Shown: positions 9,389 to 17,625, counted from the stretch's first letter. The stretch is DNA of 64,000 bases from Simplicispira metamorpha (GCF_004341365.1 NZ_SLXH01000016.1:1-64000), one strand, 5' to 3'. A program made the numbers and translations. The notes: generated from the sequence alone by a model not told the origin.

Positions 9389-9701
9389 GGTGGTGTCCTG
9401 GGTAATGGGTGAAATAACCGGGGATTTTCTCACGGGACGCAAAGCACGTTACAGGCGCTGGGGGTGCGCTAGGTAACGTCAAAAATAATGCCACTCAGTC
9501 GGCACGCGCTGCTGTGTAGACCGGCGCCAACGCAGCCAGGCCGAAGGGCGTGGCCATCGAAGTCCGCAGGAACGTTGGCATTGAAATTCGATGAAAAAAG
9601 GGGCGTGGGCAGGTGTTGGCGGTCAAGTGCAGGGGCAGTGCAAGCGCTGGCGGCTGGTTGCGTCCCTGGCAGGCCATAACACCTCGTCGCCGATGGGGCG
9701 C
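9389..9701. other. Intergenic region upstream of prfB
   Basis: About 310 bp with no gene I can support and no clear tRNA, repeat or riboswitch. It should hold the prfB promoter on the minus strand, but I see no strong -35/-10 pair. Confidence 0.4.
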
Positions 9702-10259
9702 CTATACCGATGAGCGCTGTGCTGCGGTGGCCCGCTTGTTGCGTGGGCGCGTGGTTGGCACGGCGGGTGGGCGGCCGTTGATGGCATCCAGACTCAGCAC
9801 CAGAGTGATGCTCCGGGCGGCCTCGCAGCGGTCATCGGGAGGGTAGTTCTGGTAGCAGCCATTCGATTGGCCCGGTGCGCGTTGTGCAGCGTGCAGCACC
9901 ACGCGCGCTGGATGGCGTGCGCTGGCAGTCAACGGAAGAACGCGCAGTCGTGCCGTGCCTTCCAGGGCCAGCCCCGTGTTGCCTGGTCGGTTGATGAGGT
10001 CGGTGCGGATGGTGTGCCAACTGGCCCCCTCGTCAATCGAAACCTGCCATGTGCCAATCTGGGGGGAAAGGTGCTCCACGATGATCCCCAAGGGTATGGC
10101 CAGGCTCGGGACGTGCCTGGCCACGATGCTGGCGACACTGCTGCCGCCAAAGCCTGCGGCACCCGGGCTGGAGGCCGCGACCGATTTGGCAGCGTGGCTA
10201 AGCCCTGAAGGATGGCGCAGCGCAATCGGCGTGTTTGGCAAATGGGGGAAAGTGAGCAT
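9702..10259 (-). CDS. Hypothetical protein with one adhesin-repeat-like segment
   Basis: A frame of 185 residues from MLTFPHLPN (an upstream ATG at 10301 would give 199). Residues in the middle, LGIIVEHLSPQIGTWQVSIDEGASW split as IIVEHLSPQ and GTWQVSIDEGASW, resemble the GTWQYSxDGGxxW unit repeated in large RTX/VCBS/cadherin-like surface proteins, here as a single copy. No signal peptide and no Shine-Dalgarno is obvious. The C-terminus is Arg/Pro-rich and of low complexity. It may be a decayed fragment of a large surface protein gene or not a gene at all. Confidence 0.4.
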   Translation of the reverse strand: MLTFPHLPNTPIALRHPSGLSHAAKSVAASSPGAAGFGGSSVASIVARHVPSLAIPLGIIVEHLSPQIGTWQVSIDEGASWHTIRTDLINRPGNTGLALEGTARLRVLPLTASARHPARVVLHAAQRAPGQSNGCYQNYPPDDRCEAARSITLVLSLDAINGRPPAVPTTRPRNKRATAAQRSSV

Positions 10260-10405
10260 GCGCGTTTTTTTCTTTTGGTAGTCAGGCAGCCTGTGGGGCA
10301 TGAACAGGGATGGACGTCGATTGCTTCATTTTTAATAGCAATGTGCGATTGCCCTTGCTTGCTCTGAAGGGGCTGGCGGTTGGTTTTGATGGCAGTCGAG
10401 TGCTT

Positions 10406-10426
10406 GTCCACTGATCGTAAGTGGAC
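10406..10426. repeat. Small inverted repeat gtccact...agtggac
   Basis: GTCCACT (10406-10412) and AGTGGAC (10420-10426) flank 7 bp. It could be a hairpin or a regulator site; no gene start lies close enough to decide. Confidence 0.45.
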
Positions 10427-10439
10427 GTGTTTGTTTGCA

Positions 10440-10500
10440 ACATCCCTGAAATTGGGTAATTTGCGCCCCTTCCATCGTGAATCACCAATTTCAGGGATGT
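10440..10500. repeat. 16-bp perfect inverted repeat with 29-bp spacer
   Basis: acatccctgaaattgg (10440-10455) is the exact reverse complement of the sequence at 10485-10500. There is no T-tract, so it is unlikely to be a terminator. It could be the ends of a tiny miniature element or a long RNA hairpin. Confidence 0.6.
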
Positions 10501-10676
10501 GCGGGCGCGTGTCCTGCCATTGCGCGCCCACCTCTGCAAGCTATTTCGCTTTTTTCCTGCCGACTCGGCGCTGCCAGCCTCCGTGCTGGGGGTGCAGGAC
10601 GGGCCTTTGCTGTAGCAGCGTCTGCGCGGCGTGCTGCCGGGGCAGGGATTCTGATGGTGTGAATGCGGTTGTGCTA

Positions 10677-10725
10677 TTAAATAAATAGCTGCTTGCGCTT
10701 GCTGTGCAAGGGTTTAATGCTTTTT
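10677..10725 (+). repeat. Dispersed repeat copy B, intergenic
   Basis: Core atagctgcttgcgcttgctg followed by gcaagggtttaatgc, next to the hydrolase stop. Confidence 0.6.
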
Positions 10726-11655
10726 ATCCCATAAAAAATGCTCTATCAGCGCGGCCACGGCCTGGGGTTGGTCGTGGTGCAGCATGTGGCCTGCGTCCTG
10801 CACGACGGCGGTGCGGCAGTCGGGCACTACTTTCAGTCGCTCGTGGAATTCGGCCAGCGTGTAGCGGCCTTTCCACCACTGGCCCATGCTGTCGTCGCTG
10901 GCTTGCACGGCCAGGGTGGGAGCGGCAATGGCGCTGTGGATGGCCAGGGTTTCGTCCACGCGGTAGAGCTGCGCGCTGACGATTTTGTGCGCCGCGTCGC
11001 CCAGAATGTGCCACTGCCCCTGGGCGTCGGGGCGCGCCCAGTGCTGCGCCAGCCACTGCGCCTTGTCGGGTGAGAGGCGCGGGTTGGTTTTCATCAGGCG
11101 CCGGGCCACGCCGTCGGCGCTGTCGTAGCCCTTGAGGGTGATCTCGCCACGCTCCAGGCGGCGCAGGTCGTCCATCCACTGCGCATAGCGCGCAGCCGCC
11201 TGGCTGGGCTGGCTGGCGGGCATGCCAAAGCCTTCCAGATTGACCAGGCGGCGGATGCGCTGTGGACGCACGCCCGCATACAGCATGGCAATGTTGCCGC
11301 CCATGCTGTGGCCGACCAGATCCACGGCCTGGCTGGGGGCGTAGTGGTCGAGCAGCTGGTCCAGATCGGCCAGGTAGTCGGCAAAGTGGTAGTGGTCGGC
11401 GGGCGTGGGCGCCGCCGTGAGGCCAAAGCCGCGCCAGTCGGGGGCAATGATCTGGCGGCCCTGGAAAAACGCCTCACTCAGCGCATCGACGACGAACTGG
11501 TACGAGGCGCCCACGTCCATCCAGCCATGGGCCAGTACCAGCGATGCGCCAGTGGGGCTGGCGCTGGCGTCGCCCCAGCGCCGGACGTGGTATTGCAGGG
11601 TGCGGATGGTGACAAATTCAGAGCGAGAGGGGCGTTGGGTTTGGTACATGCGCAC
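10714..11655 (-). CDS. Alpha/beta-fold hydrolase
   Basis: A 313-residue hydrolase of the alpha/beta fold. The oxyanion segment is LAHGWMDVG, the nucleophile elbow GHSMGG carries the catalytic Ser, and the acid and His are most likely in QASDDSMGQ and DAGHMLHHDQP. There is no signal peptide, so it is cytoplasmic. Substrate cannot be told; the family includes esterases, epoxide hydrolases and haloalkane dehalogenases. It is transcribed alone, with a dispersed repeat copy over its 3' end, and diverges from tas. Confidence 0.85.
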   Translation of the reverse strand: MRMYQTQRPSRSEFVTIRTLQYHVRRWGDASASPTGASLVLAHGWMDVGASYQFVVDALSEAFFQGRQIIAPDWRGFGLTAAPTPADHYHFADYLADLDQLLDHYAPSQAVDLVGHSMGGNIAMLYAGVRPQRIRRLVNLEGFGMPASQPSQAAARYAQWMDDLRRLERGEITLKGYDSADGVARRLMKTNPRLSPDKAQWLAQHWARPDAQGQWHILGDAAHKIVSAQLYRVDETLAIHSAIAAPTLAVQASDDSMGQWWKGRYTLAEFHERLKVVPDCRTAVVQDAGHMLHHDQPQAVAALIEHFLWDKKH

Positions 11656-11805
11656 ATTATTCCGGTGCTGCGCCGGGGGCGTCAGTCAACGCTGGGACAT
11701 CGGTGGTGCGCAGGGTGGATGCTTATGCCCGTAGCCATCCAAAGCCCCCCGTAAACTGGCCCGCCATTGCCTTTTACATTCTTGTTACCCCGGAGAGCGT
11801 CCGCC

Positions 11806-12867
11806 ATGAAAACCATCCCCCTCGGTCACAGCGACCTGCACGTCACCCCCATCTGCCTGGGCACCATGACCTTTGGCGAGCAGGTCGCTGAGGCCGATGC
11901 CCACGCCATCCTCAGCCGCTCGCTGGAGCGCGGCGTCAACTTCATCGACACCGCCGAGATGTACGCCGTGCCCGCCCGCGCCGACACCTGCGGCGCCACC
12001 GAAACCATCATTGGCCGCTGGTTTGCCAAGAACCCGGGCGCGCGCCAGAAGCTGGTGCTGGCGACCAAGGTGGCTGGCCCCTCGCGCGGCATGCCCTGGA
12101 TTCGGCAGGGCGCGGGCATGACCGCTGCCGACATCGTGGCCTCGTGCGAGGGCAGCCTGCGTCGCCTGCAAACCGACGTGATCGACCTCTACCAGATCCA
12201 CTGGCCCGAGCGCCATGTGCCGGCGTTCGGCATCAAGTACTACGACCCGGCCAAAGAAACCACGCAAACGCCCATCCACGAACAATTGCAGGCGCTGGCG
12301 GGGCTGGTCAAGGCGGGCAAGGTGCGCCACATCGGCTTGTCGAACGAGACGCCCTATGGCGTCCACGAGTTTGTGCGCCTGGCCGAGCAGCACGGCCTGC
12401 CGCGCGTGGCCACGGTGCAAAACCCGTATTGCCTCATCAACCGCAGCTATGAGAACGCGCTGGACGAGAGCTGCCACCGCCTGGGCGTGTCGCTGCTGGC
12501 CTATTCGCCGCTGGGCTTTGGCCTGCTCACCGGCAAATACGACGCCAGCGGCATCGACGGCCCCGACGCTCCGCAGGGCGCGCGCATTGCCAGCTATGCC
12601 TCGGTGCGCCAGCAGCGCTGGGGCCGCCCCGAGGCGCTGGCCGCCGCGCGCCGCTACAACGCACTGGCGCGCGCGCATGGCCTGACGCCCGCGCAACTGG
12701 CGCTGGCGTTTTGCTACACCAAATGGCAGGTGTCCAGCACCATCATCGGCGTGACCTCGCTGGCGCAGCTGGACGACGATCTGGACGCCTGGGGCACCAC
12801 CTTGTCGCCCGAGCTGCTGGCGCAGATCGACGCCATCCGCTGGGAGCTGGGCGACCCGGCGATTTGA
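11806..12867 (+). CDS. tas: Aldo/keto reductase, Tas family
   Basis: A 353-residue NADP(H)-dependent aldo/keto reductase closely similar in layout to E. coli Tas (346). LGTMTFGEQ opens the TIM barrel, and FIDTAEMYAVPARADT holds the catalytic Asp and Tyr. The NADP-binding C-terminal part is TIIGVTSLAQLDDDL. The start is ATG at 11806 behind a CGGAGAG Shine-Dalgarno; a longer frame upstream lacks homology. Physiological substrate is unknown (E. coli Tas was found by suppression of tyrosine auxotrophy). It is followed directly by a hexanucleotide array. Confidence 0.93.
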   Translation: MKTIPLGHSDLHVTPICLGTMTFGEQVAEADAHAILSRSLERGVNFIDTAEMYAVPARADTCGATETIIGRWFAKNPGARQKLVLATKVAGPSRGMPWIRQGAGMTAADIVASCEGSLRRLQTDVIDLYQIHWPERHVPAFGIKYYDPAKETTQTPIHEQLQALAGLVKAGKVRHIGLSNETPYGVHEFVRLAEQHGLPRVATVQNPYCLINRSYENALDESCHRLGVSLLAYSPLGFGLLTGKYDASGIDGPDAPQGARIASYASVRQQRWGRPEALAAARRYNALARAHGLTPAQLALAFCYTKWQVSSTIIGVTSLAQLDDDLDAWGTTLSPELLAQIDAIRWELGDPAI

Positions 12868-12876
12868 GGCACCGTC

Positions 12877-12972
12877 GGCTACGGCTACGGCTACGGCTAC
12901 GGCTATGGCTATGGCTATGGCTATGGCTATGGCTATGGCTATGGCTATGGCTATGGCTATGGCTATGGCTAT
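12877..12972 (+). repeat. Hexanucleotide tandem array (GGCTAY)16
   Basis: Sixteen perfect hexamers: four GGCTAC followed by twelve GGCTAT, beginning 10 bp after the tas stop. It is intergenic (tas to ybaK). Such arrays are prone to slippage and copy-number change. Confidence 0.97.
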
Positions 12973-13054
12973 GGCACGGCGCACCGTGCGCTGCATGGGG
13001 CGGCACTGCTGTCGCGCCCTGGACTTGGACGTGGCGTGGTCGGTAAATGATTGT

Positions 13055-13110
13055 GGTCAAATCAGCTTCCAGCGCCCGCACAGTAAGCGCGAGCAGCTAT
13101 CATTTTGATT
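13055..13110 (-). repeat. Dispersed repeat copy C, upstream of ybaK
   Basis: Reads ggtcaaatcagcttccagcg then gcgagcagctatcattttgat on the plus strand, 40 bp before the ybaK start. Confidence 0.65.
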
Positions 13111-13149
13111 GTTAAATGGTTGCAAAAACCCCCGCATTGTCTGGACATC

Positions 13150-13659
13150 ATGGCCAAAAAAGACCGCAAGACCGAGCATGTGAGCGAAACCCCCGCCACA
13201 CAGCTGCTCAAGGCGCACCAGGTGCCGTTTACCGGCCACCCCTATGACTACGTGGAGCATGGCGGCACGGCAGAGTCGGCGCGCCAGCTGGGTTTTGACG
13301 AGCACCAGGTGGTCAAAACGCTGGTGATGCAAGACCAGGACGCCCGCCCGCTCATCGTGCTCATGCACGGCGACTGCAAGGTATCGACCAAAAACCTCGC
13401 GCGCCAGATTGGCGCCAAGTCGGTGGAGCCTTGCACGCCCGAGGTGGCCCAGCGCCACAGCGGCTATCTGGTGGGCGGCACTTCGCCGTTTGGCACGCGC
13501 CGCGAGATGCCGGTGTATATCGAAGAAAGCATCCTGCAACTGCCGCGCATCGCCATCAACGGCGGGCGCCGGGGCTTTCTGGTGCAAATCGACCCGCAGG
13601 CGTGTGTGCAACTGCTGGGCGCGCGGCCCGTGCAGTGCGCGCTGACCGAGTCGGCCTGA
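13150..13659 (+). CDS. ybaK: Cys-tRNA(Pro)/Cys-tRNA(Cys) deacylase YbaK
   Basis: A 169-residue protein of the YbaK/ProX editing family, which hydrolyses mischarged Cys-tRNA(Pro) in trans to prolyl-tRNA synthetase. Family features are the N-terminal TPATQLLKAHQVPF, the LVMQDQDARPLIVLMHGD strand pair and the conserved Lys and glycine loop VGGTSPFGTRREMPVYIE. Length is close to the E. coli protein (159). The ATG at 13150 was chosen over a frame extending into the dispersed repeat. Confidence 0.93.
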   Translation: MAKKDRKTEHVSETPATQLLKAHQVPFTGHPYDYVEHGGTAESARQLGFDEHQVVKTLVMQDQDARPLIVLMHGDCKVSTKNLARQIGAKSVEPCTPEVAQRHSGYLVGGTSPFGTRREMPVYIEESILQLPRIAINGGRRGFLVQIDPQACVQLLGARPVQCALTESA

Positions 13660-13841
13660 ATCGGCCCCCGCTCGCCTGACACGGCGCTGACTTTTGGCGG
13701 CCGCAGCCCGGTGGCGCTGGCAGAATGCCGCTGCCCGCCGCCCTTGTATTTGTGGCCGGGCCGGGGCGGCTGTCTTGCACCGCCCTGCAAGCGTTCTGCG
13801 CTGCCTTCCTCCCCCCCATCATTCCCCCAGGAGATCTGCCT

Positions 13842-14540
13842 GTGCCCGTTGTTTATTCTGCCCTGGCCGTTGTGGCCGCTTATTTGCTGGGATCGCTGTC
13901 GTTTGCGGTGCTGGTCAGCCGCGCCATGGGCCTGAGCGACCCGCGCACCTTTGGCAGCAAGAACCCGGGCGCCACCAATGTGCTGCGCTCGGGCAGCAAG
14001 GCCGCCGCCATCGTGACGCTGCTGCTGGATGCGGCCAAGGGCTGGCTGCCGGTGGTGCTGGTGCGCTGGTGGGGCGCGCCCTATGGTCTGGAAGAAGGCA
14101 CGCAGGCGCTGGTGGGGTTGGCAGCGTTTGCCGGGCACCTCTGGCCGGTGTTTTTCGGCTTCAAGGGTGGCAAGGGCGTGGCCACGGCGCTGGGCGTGCT
14201 CGTGGGCGTGAGTGGCTGGCTGGGCCTGGCAACGCTGGGGGCCTGGCTGGTGGTGGTGTTTCTCTCGCGCTATGTATCGTTGGCGTCGATGGCAGCGGCC
14301 TTGTTTGCGCCTGCTTTCTATTTGCTGGCCAGCGGGCCGCTGTGGTACGCCGACCACCGCGTGGCCGCCGCCATGGGGGCGATGGCGGCGCTTCTGGTCT
14401 GGCGTCACCAGGAAAACATTGGTCGCCTGGTGCGCGGCACCGAGTCCAAATTGGGGCAGAGCAAAGCCAAGGCCGGGGTTGAACCCCGTGCACAAACCCC
14501 GCCCGCGTACCCGAAAAAGAAGCATCGCCACGGCAAATAA
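13842..14540 (+). CDS. plsY: Glycerol-3-phosphate acyltransferase PlsY
   Basis: This inner-membrane enzyme transfers an acyl group from acyl-phosphate to glycerol 3-phosphate, the first step of phospholipid synthesis. It has 232 residues with about five membrane segments. Family motifs are GSKNPGATNVLR (acyl-phosphate loop) and GFKGGKGVATALG (glycerol 3-phosphate loop). The GTG start at 13842 is supported by AGGAG 8 bp upstream and by the first membrane segment beginning at once; longer ATG starts lack this. The tail is Lys/Arg-rich. It is convergent with the small gene at 14556. Confidence 0.95.
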   Translation: MPVVYSALAVVAAYLLGSLSFAVLVSRAMGLSDPRTFGSKNPGATNVLRSGSKAAAIVTLLLDAAKGWLPVVLVRWWGAPYGLEEGTQALVGLAAFAGHLWPVFFGFKGGKGVATALGVLVGVSGWLGLATLGAWLVVVFLSRYVSLASMAAALFAPAFYLLASGPLWYADHRVAAAMGAMAALLVWRHQENIGRLVRGTESKLGQSKAKAGVEPRAQTPPAYPKKKHRHGK

Positions 14541-14555
14541 AGCGATCTGGCCGGA

Positions 14556-14822
14556 TCAGCCGCCCAGGACTATCCAGCCCGCGCGAACCGCCCACCCGCC
14601 CAGCGCCAGCAGGGCCAGGGCGCCCAGCACCAGTGTCAGGGCCCGCCGGGGCGGGGCAGAGGCGGCGGTGGCGCTGCCAGAGCCGCTGCCACATTGGCAG
14701 CTGGGGCAGGTGCCGGAGGTGGTGGCGCAAGCGCTGTCAGCACCTGCGTTTTGGCGCAAAGTGGCCTGGATTTGCGCCTTGCGTTGCATCAGCGGGGCCA
14801 GTTCTTCATCGGTCAGCAGCAT
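14556..14822 (-). CDS. Small single-span membrane protein with a Cys cluster
   Basis: An 88-residue protein starting MLLTDEELAPLMQRKAQIQ, with an AAGGAA Shine-Dalgarno. The middle has Cys residues in TSGTCPSCQCGSG, followed by an RR and one C-terminal hydrophobic helix (LTLVLGALALLALGGWAV). It was not recognised as a named family. The helix should anchor it in the inner membrane with the Cys-rich part inside. An in-frame upstream extension to 15206 would run through the 4.5S RNA gene and is not credible. Confidence 0.6.
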   Translation of the reverse strand: MLLTDEELAPLMQRKAQIQATLRQNAGADSACATTSGTCPSCQCGSGSGSATAASAPPRRALTLVLGALALLALGGWAVRAGWIVLGG

Positions 14823-15067
14823 GGGGTTTCCTTGGGAGCGCCGGTGGGCTGGTTGCCCGCGCATGGTGGGATGGCCATCCAGGGCAGGCGCAGCACCGAT
14901 CAACGGCGTACAGAACACTGTAGGCCAATCCAGAAACGCTGGTCGGGAAAGGGGCTTGGCCTGCGCCGTAGCCGGTGCGTGCGGGGTGCTGCAAACGTTG
15001 CTTGCCGATGTGGCCCCGTGGTGCAGGGGCTGTGGCTGGGGTGCAAACGCTTGGGAGAGAAGAAGTT

Positions 15068-15161
15068 GACGAGCCTTACCCCCGGCACTGGCTCTACAGT
15101 TAGGGCTGCTTGGTTCCCCACCTGACCCGGTTGGCTGCTTCACCATGCGGGGAGGCCCGTC
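15068..15161 (-). ncRNA. ffs: Signal recognition particle 4.5S RNA
   Basis: The minus-strand transcript carries the SRP domain IV core: GGGTCAGGTGGGGAACCAAG followed by CAGCC. In E. coli the hairpin is CC-GGAA-GG; here it is GG-GGAA-CC, a compensatory exchange that keeps the tetraloop. The ends pair (GACGGGCC at the 5' end with GGCTCGTC at the 3' end). A TACAAT -10 element lies at 15174-15169, about 7 bp before the 5' end. It diverges from dnaX. Exact ends are estimated from pairing. Confidence 0.9.
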
Positions 15162-15168
15162 AGCGCGC

Positions 15169-15174
15169 ATTGTA
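15169..15174 (-). promoter_or_regulatory. -10 element of the 4.5S RNA gene
   Basis: TACAAT on the minus strand, 7 bp before the predicted RNA start. The -35 is poor (GCGCAA at about 17 bp). Confidence 0.55.
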
Positions 15175-15221
15175 AGCCATCGTGCAGGCCATTGCGCCGC
15201 TCGCACATAGAATCACGCCCC

Positions 15222-17258
15222 ATGTCTTACATCGTGCTCGCCCGCAAGTACCGCCCCCGCAATTTCACGGAAATGGTGGGGCAGGAGCACGTCGTGCAAG
15301 CCCTGACCAATGCCCTGACACAGCAGCGCCTGCACCACGCCTACCTGTTTACCGGTACGCGCGGCGTGGGCAAGACCACCGTGTCGCGCATTCTGGCCAA
15401 GTCGCTCAACTGCCAGGGGCCGGACGGCCAGGGCGGCATCACCGCCACGCCCTGCGGCGTGTGCCAGGCCTGTACCGACATCGACAGTGGCCGTTTTGTC
15501 GATTACACCGAGCTGGACGCGGCATCGAACCGGGGCGTGGATGAAGTGCAAAGCCTGCTGGAGCAAGCGGTGTACAAGCCGGTGCAGGGGCGCTTCAAGG
15601 TCTTCATGATCGACGAAGTCCACATGCTGACGAACACGGCTTTTAACGCCATGCTCAAGACGCTGGAGGAGCCGCCCGAATACCTCAAGTTTGTGCTGGC
15701 CACCACCGACCCGCAGAAAGTGCCCGTCACGGTGCTCTCGCGTTGCCTGCAATTCAACCTGCGGCCCATGGCGCCCGAGACGGTGTTGGAGCACCTCACG
15801 CGGGTGCTGGCCGCCGAGGGCGTACCCGCCCAGCCCCAGGCACTGCGCCTGCTGGCGCGGGCTGCGCGCGGCTCCATGCGCGATGCGCTCAGCCTGACCG
15901 ACCAGGCCATCGCCTTTGGCAGCGGCCAGCTGCAAGAGCCCAGTGTGCGCCTGATGCTGGGCAGCGTAGACCGGTCTTACGTGCTGCGCCTGATTGACGC
16001 GCTGGCGCTGGGCGACGGCAAAACCGTGGTCGAAACCGCCGAGGTGCTGCGCCTGCACGGGCTCTCAGCCGCCTCTACGCTGGAGGACATGAGCGCCGTG
16101 TTGCAGCGCATGGCCGTGTTGCAGGCGGTGCCGCAGATGGTCGCCAGCGTCGATGCCAGCGACCCCGATGCCCTGGAGATCGCCCGCCTGGCCGCGCTGA
16201 TGCCTGCGGACGAGACGCAGCTGCTCTACAGCATTTGCCTGCACGGGCGCGGCGAGCTGGGCCTGGCCCCCGACGAATACGCCGCCCTGACCATGGTGCT
16301 GCTGCGCCTGCTGGCCTTCAAGCCTGCGGGCAGCGCAGAAAAAAAAACACTGACGCGGCCTGAAGCGGTGCCTGAAAATTTCACGCCCAATCAGCTTTCA
16401 GCCCAGGCCCAGTCAGCGCAAGCAGCTATCTATCCGATAGCAGATGCGGCAGCTTCTCACTCAGTGCCAGCTCCGGTGGACGCCGTGGGTGCTGTCAGTG
16501 CAAATTTTGAGCTAAATCAGCCTCCAGGCCATGCCCAGCCAGCGCCAGCAGCTATCTATCCAGTAGCAAGTAGCGCGTCTGCCGCTGCGGCGCTAGCCCC
16601 GGCGGGTGCCGTGGGTGCAAATTTTCAGGTCAATCAGCCTTCAGGCCACGCCCAGCAAGCGCCAGCAGCTATCTATCCAGTAGCAGATACGATAGCCCCG
16701 GCGCCAGGCCCAGCCGGTGCTGTGGGGCAAAATTTTGACCCCCATCAGCCACCTGCCTTTGCGCAGCCAGCGCGACAAGCTATTGAAAAAATAGCAAATC
16801 TGCCTGCTGTCAGCGCCTCTCAGGGCACCGCAGTTGCTGCGCCCCTCCAGCGCACCAGCGCCACGGTGGCCGCCACCCCCGAGGGCGATCTCTGGCACGC
16901 CACCGTCCAGGCGCTGGCAGCCAGCGAGGCCATCACGGCGCTGGTGCGCGAACTGGCTTTGCAATCGCAACTGGTGGCGCATGACGGCGGCCACTGGCGG
17001 TTGCGTGTGGAGCGCGAATCGCTCAACCAGCCCATGGCCCGCGAGCGCCTGCGCGCGGCGCTGGAGGCCGCCGGCCACACCAGCCAGATCAGCGTGGAAG
17101 TGGGCCCTGTCACCGATACCCCCGCGCGGCGCAACGCCGCCGCCGAGCAAGAACGCCAGCGCGTGGCGCAGGACACCGTGGCCAACGACCCGTTTGTCCA
17201 GACCCTGGTGCGCGACTACGGCGCCAAAATCGTGCCCGGTAGCATCAAGCCCCTCTGA
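15222..17258 (+). CDS. dnaX: DNA polymerase III subunits gamma/tau
   Basis: The clamp-loader ATPase of the replisome, 678 residues as tau. Walker A GTRGVGKT is at 45-52, the zinc-module Cys are at 64, 78, 81 and 84, Walker B-type DEVH is at 131-134, and sensor 1 lies in VLSRC. At codons 373-376 a run of nine A allows a frame change to stops within a few codons, giving a gamma-like product of about 376-380 residues. Beyond this, residues about 385-530 are an Ala/Pro-rich linker made largely of four in-frame copies of the dispersed repeat (each reading roughly [22 protein letters not shown]). The tau C-terminal domain follows (about 545-678). It is probably cotranscribed with ybaB and recR. Confidence 0.96.
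   Translation: MSYIVLARKYRPRNFTEMVGQEHVVQALTNALTQQRLHHAYLFTGTRGVGKTTVSRILAKSLNCQGPDGQGGITATPCGVCQACTDIDSGRFVDYTELDAASNRGVDEVQSLLEQAVYKPVQGRFKVFMIDEVHMLTNTAFNAMLKTLEEPPEYLKFVLATTDPQKVPVTVLSRCLQFNLRPMAPETVLEHLTRVLAAEGVPAQPQALRLLARAARGSMRDALSLTDQAIAFGSGQLQEPSVRLMLGSVDRSYVLRLIDALALGDGKTVVETAEVLRLHGLSAASTLEDMSAVLQRMAVLQAVPQMVASVDASDPDALEIARLAALMPADETQLLYSICLHGRGELGLAPDEYAALTMVLLRLLAFKPAGSAEKKTLTRPEAVPENFTPNQLSAQAQSAQAAIYPIADAAASHSVPAPVDAVGAVSANFELNQPPGHAQPAPAAIYPVASSASAAAALAPAGAVGANFQVNQPSGHAQQAPAAIYPVADTIAPAPGPAGAVGQNFDPHQPPAFAQPARQAIEKIANLPAVSASQGTAVAAPLQRTSATVAATPEGDLWHATVQALAASEAITALVRELALQSQLVAHDGGHWRLRVERESLNQPMARERLRAALEAAGHTSQISVEVGPVTDTPARRNAAAEQERQRVAQDTVANDPFVQTLVRDYGAKIVPGSIKPL
16338..16363 (+). 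promoter_or_regulatory. dnaX A9 slippage / frameshift site
   Basis: The reading frame is GAA AAA AAA ACA across nine A (16339-16347). A -1 shift or one inserted A reads AAC ACT GAC GCG GCC TGA, stopping at 16361-16363. Loss of one A reads CAC TGA. Both alternatives end translation right after the ATPase and oligomerisation domains. Confidence 0.7.
16376..16443 (-). repeat. Dispersed repeat copy D, in dnaX
   Basis: In-frame copy, ending gcgcaagcagctatctatcc. Translates as [20 protein letters not shown]. Confidence 0.8.
16501..16570 (-). repeat. Dispersed repeat copy E, in dnaX
   Basis: In-frame copy, ending gcgccagcagctatctatcc. Translates as [20 protein letters not shown]. Confidence 0.8.
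16618..16688 (-). repeat. Dispersed repeat copy F, in dnaX
   Basis: In-frame copy nearly identical to copy E. Translates as [20 protein letters not shown]. Confidence 0.8.
16728..16798 (-). repeat. Dispersed repeat copy G, in dnaX
   Basis: A more diverged in-frame copy. Translates as [20 protein letters not shown]. Confidence 0.7.
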
Positions 17259-17292
17259 ATTTCCTTATTTACATCGCAACGAAAGGTATCCC

Positions 17293-17625
17293 ATGTTCAA
17301 CAAAGGACAACTCGCCGGTCTCATGAAGCAGGCCCAGGCCATGCAAGACAACCTGAAAAAAGCCCAGGACGAGCTGGCCAACGTCGAAGTCGAGGGCGAG
17401 TCGGGCGCGGGCCTGGTCAAGGTGCTGATGACCTGCAAGCACGACGTCAAGCGCGTCACCATCGACCCCAGCCTGCTGGCCGAAGACAAAGACATGCTTG
17501 AAGACCTGGTGGCCGCTGCCTTCAACGCCGCCGTGCGCAAGGCCGAGGAAACCTCGTCCGAAAAAATGGGCAAGATCACCGCTGGCATGCCCGGTTTGCC
17601 CGGTGGCATGAAGTTCCCGTTCTGA
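17293..17625 (+). CDS. ybaB: YbaB/EbfC nucleoid-associated protein
   Basis: A 110-residue DNA-binding protein of the YbaB/EbfC family (E. coli 109). The start [18 protein letters not shown] and the Met/Gly-rich end [13 protein letters not shown] are characteristic. It is placed 35 bp after dnaX and 28 bp before recR, the classical dnaX-ybaB-recR order, with a GAAAGG ribosome-binding site. Confidence 0.95.
   Translation: MFNKGQLAGLMKQAQAMQDNLKKAQDELANVEVEGESGAGLVKVLMTCKHDVKRVTIDPSLLAEDKDMLEDLVAAAFNAAVRKAEETSSEKMGKITAGMPGLPGGMKFPF

Larger units (their letters stand above)
10260..10713. other. Intergenic region with two inverted repeats and a dispersed repeat copy
   Basis: No convincing coding sequence. 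It holds a 7-bp inverted repeat at 10406-10426, a 16-bp perfect inverted repeat at 10440-10500, and dispersed repeat copy B at 10677-10725. The short open frames do not look like proteins. Confidence 0.5.

Noticed and set aside
12877-12972. CRISPR array
   Set aside because: The repeats are perfect 6-bp tandem units without spacers; no CRISPR-like repeat-spacer pattern or cas gene was seen anywhere in the window.
11785-12996. A 403-residue minus-strand open frame with an Ala-Ile dipeptide tract
   Set aside because: The tract is the antisense reading of the GGCTAY array and the rest is antisense to tas.
14823-15206. An N-terminal extension of the small Cys-rich membrane protein
   Set aside because: It would translate the 4.5S RNA gene; the internal ATG at 14822 has a good Shine-Dalgarno.
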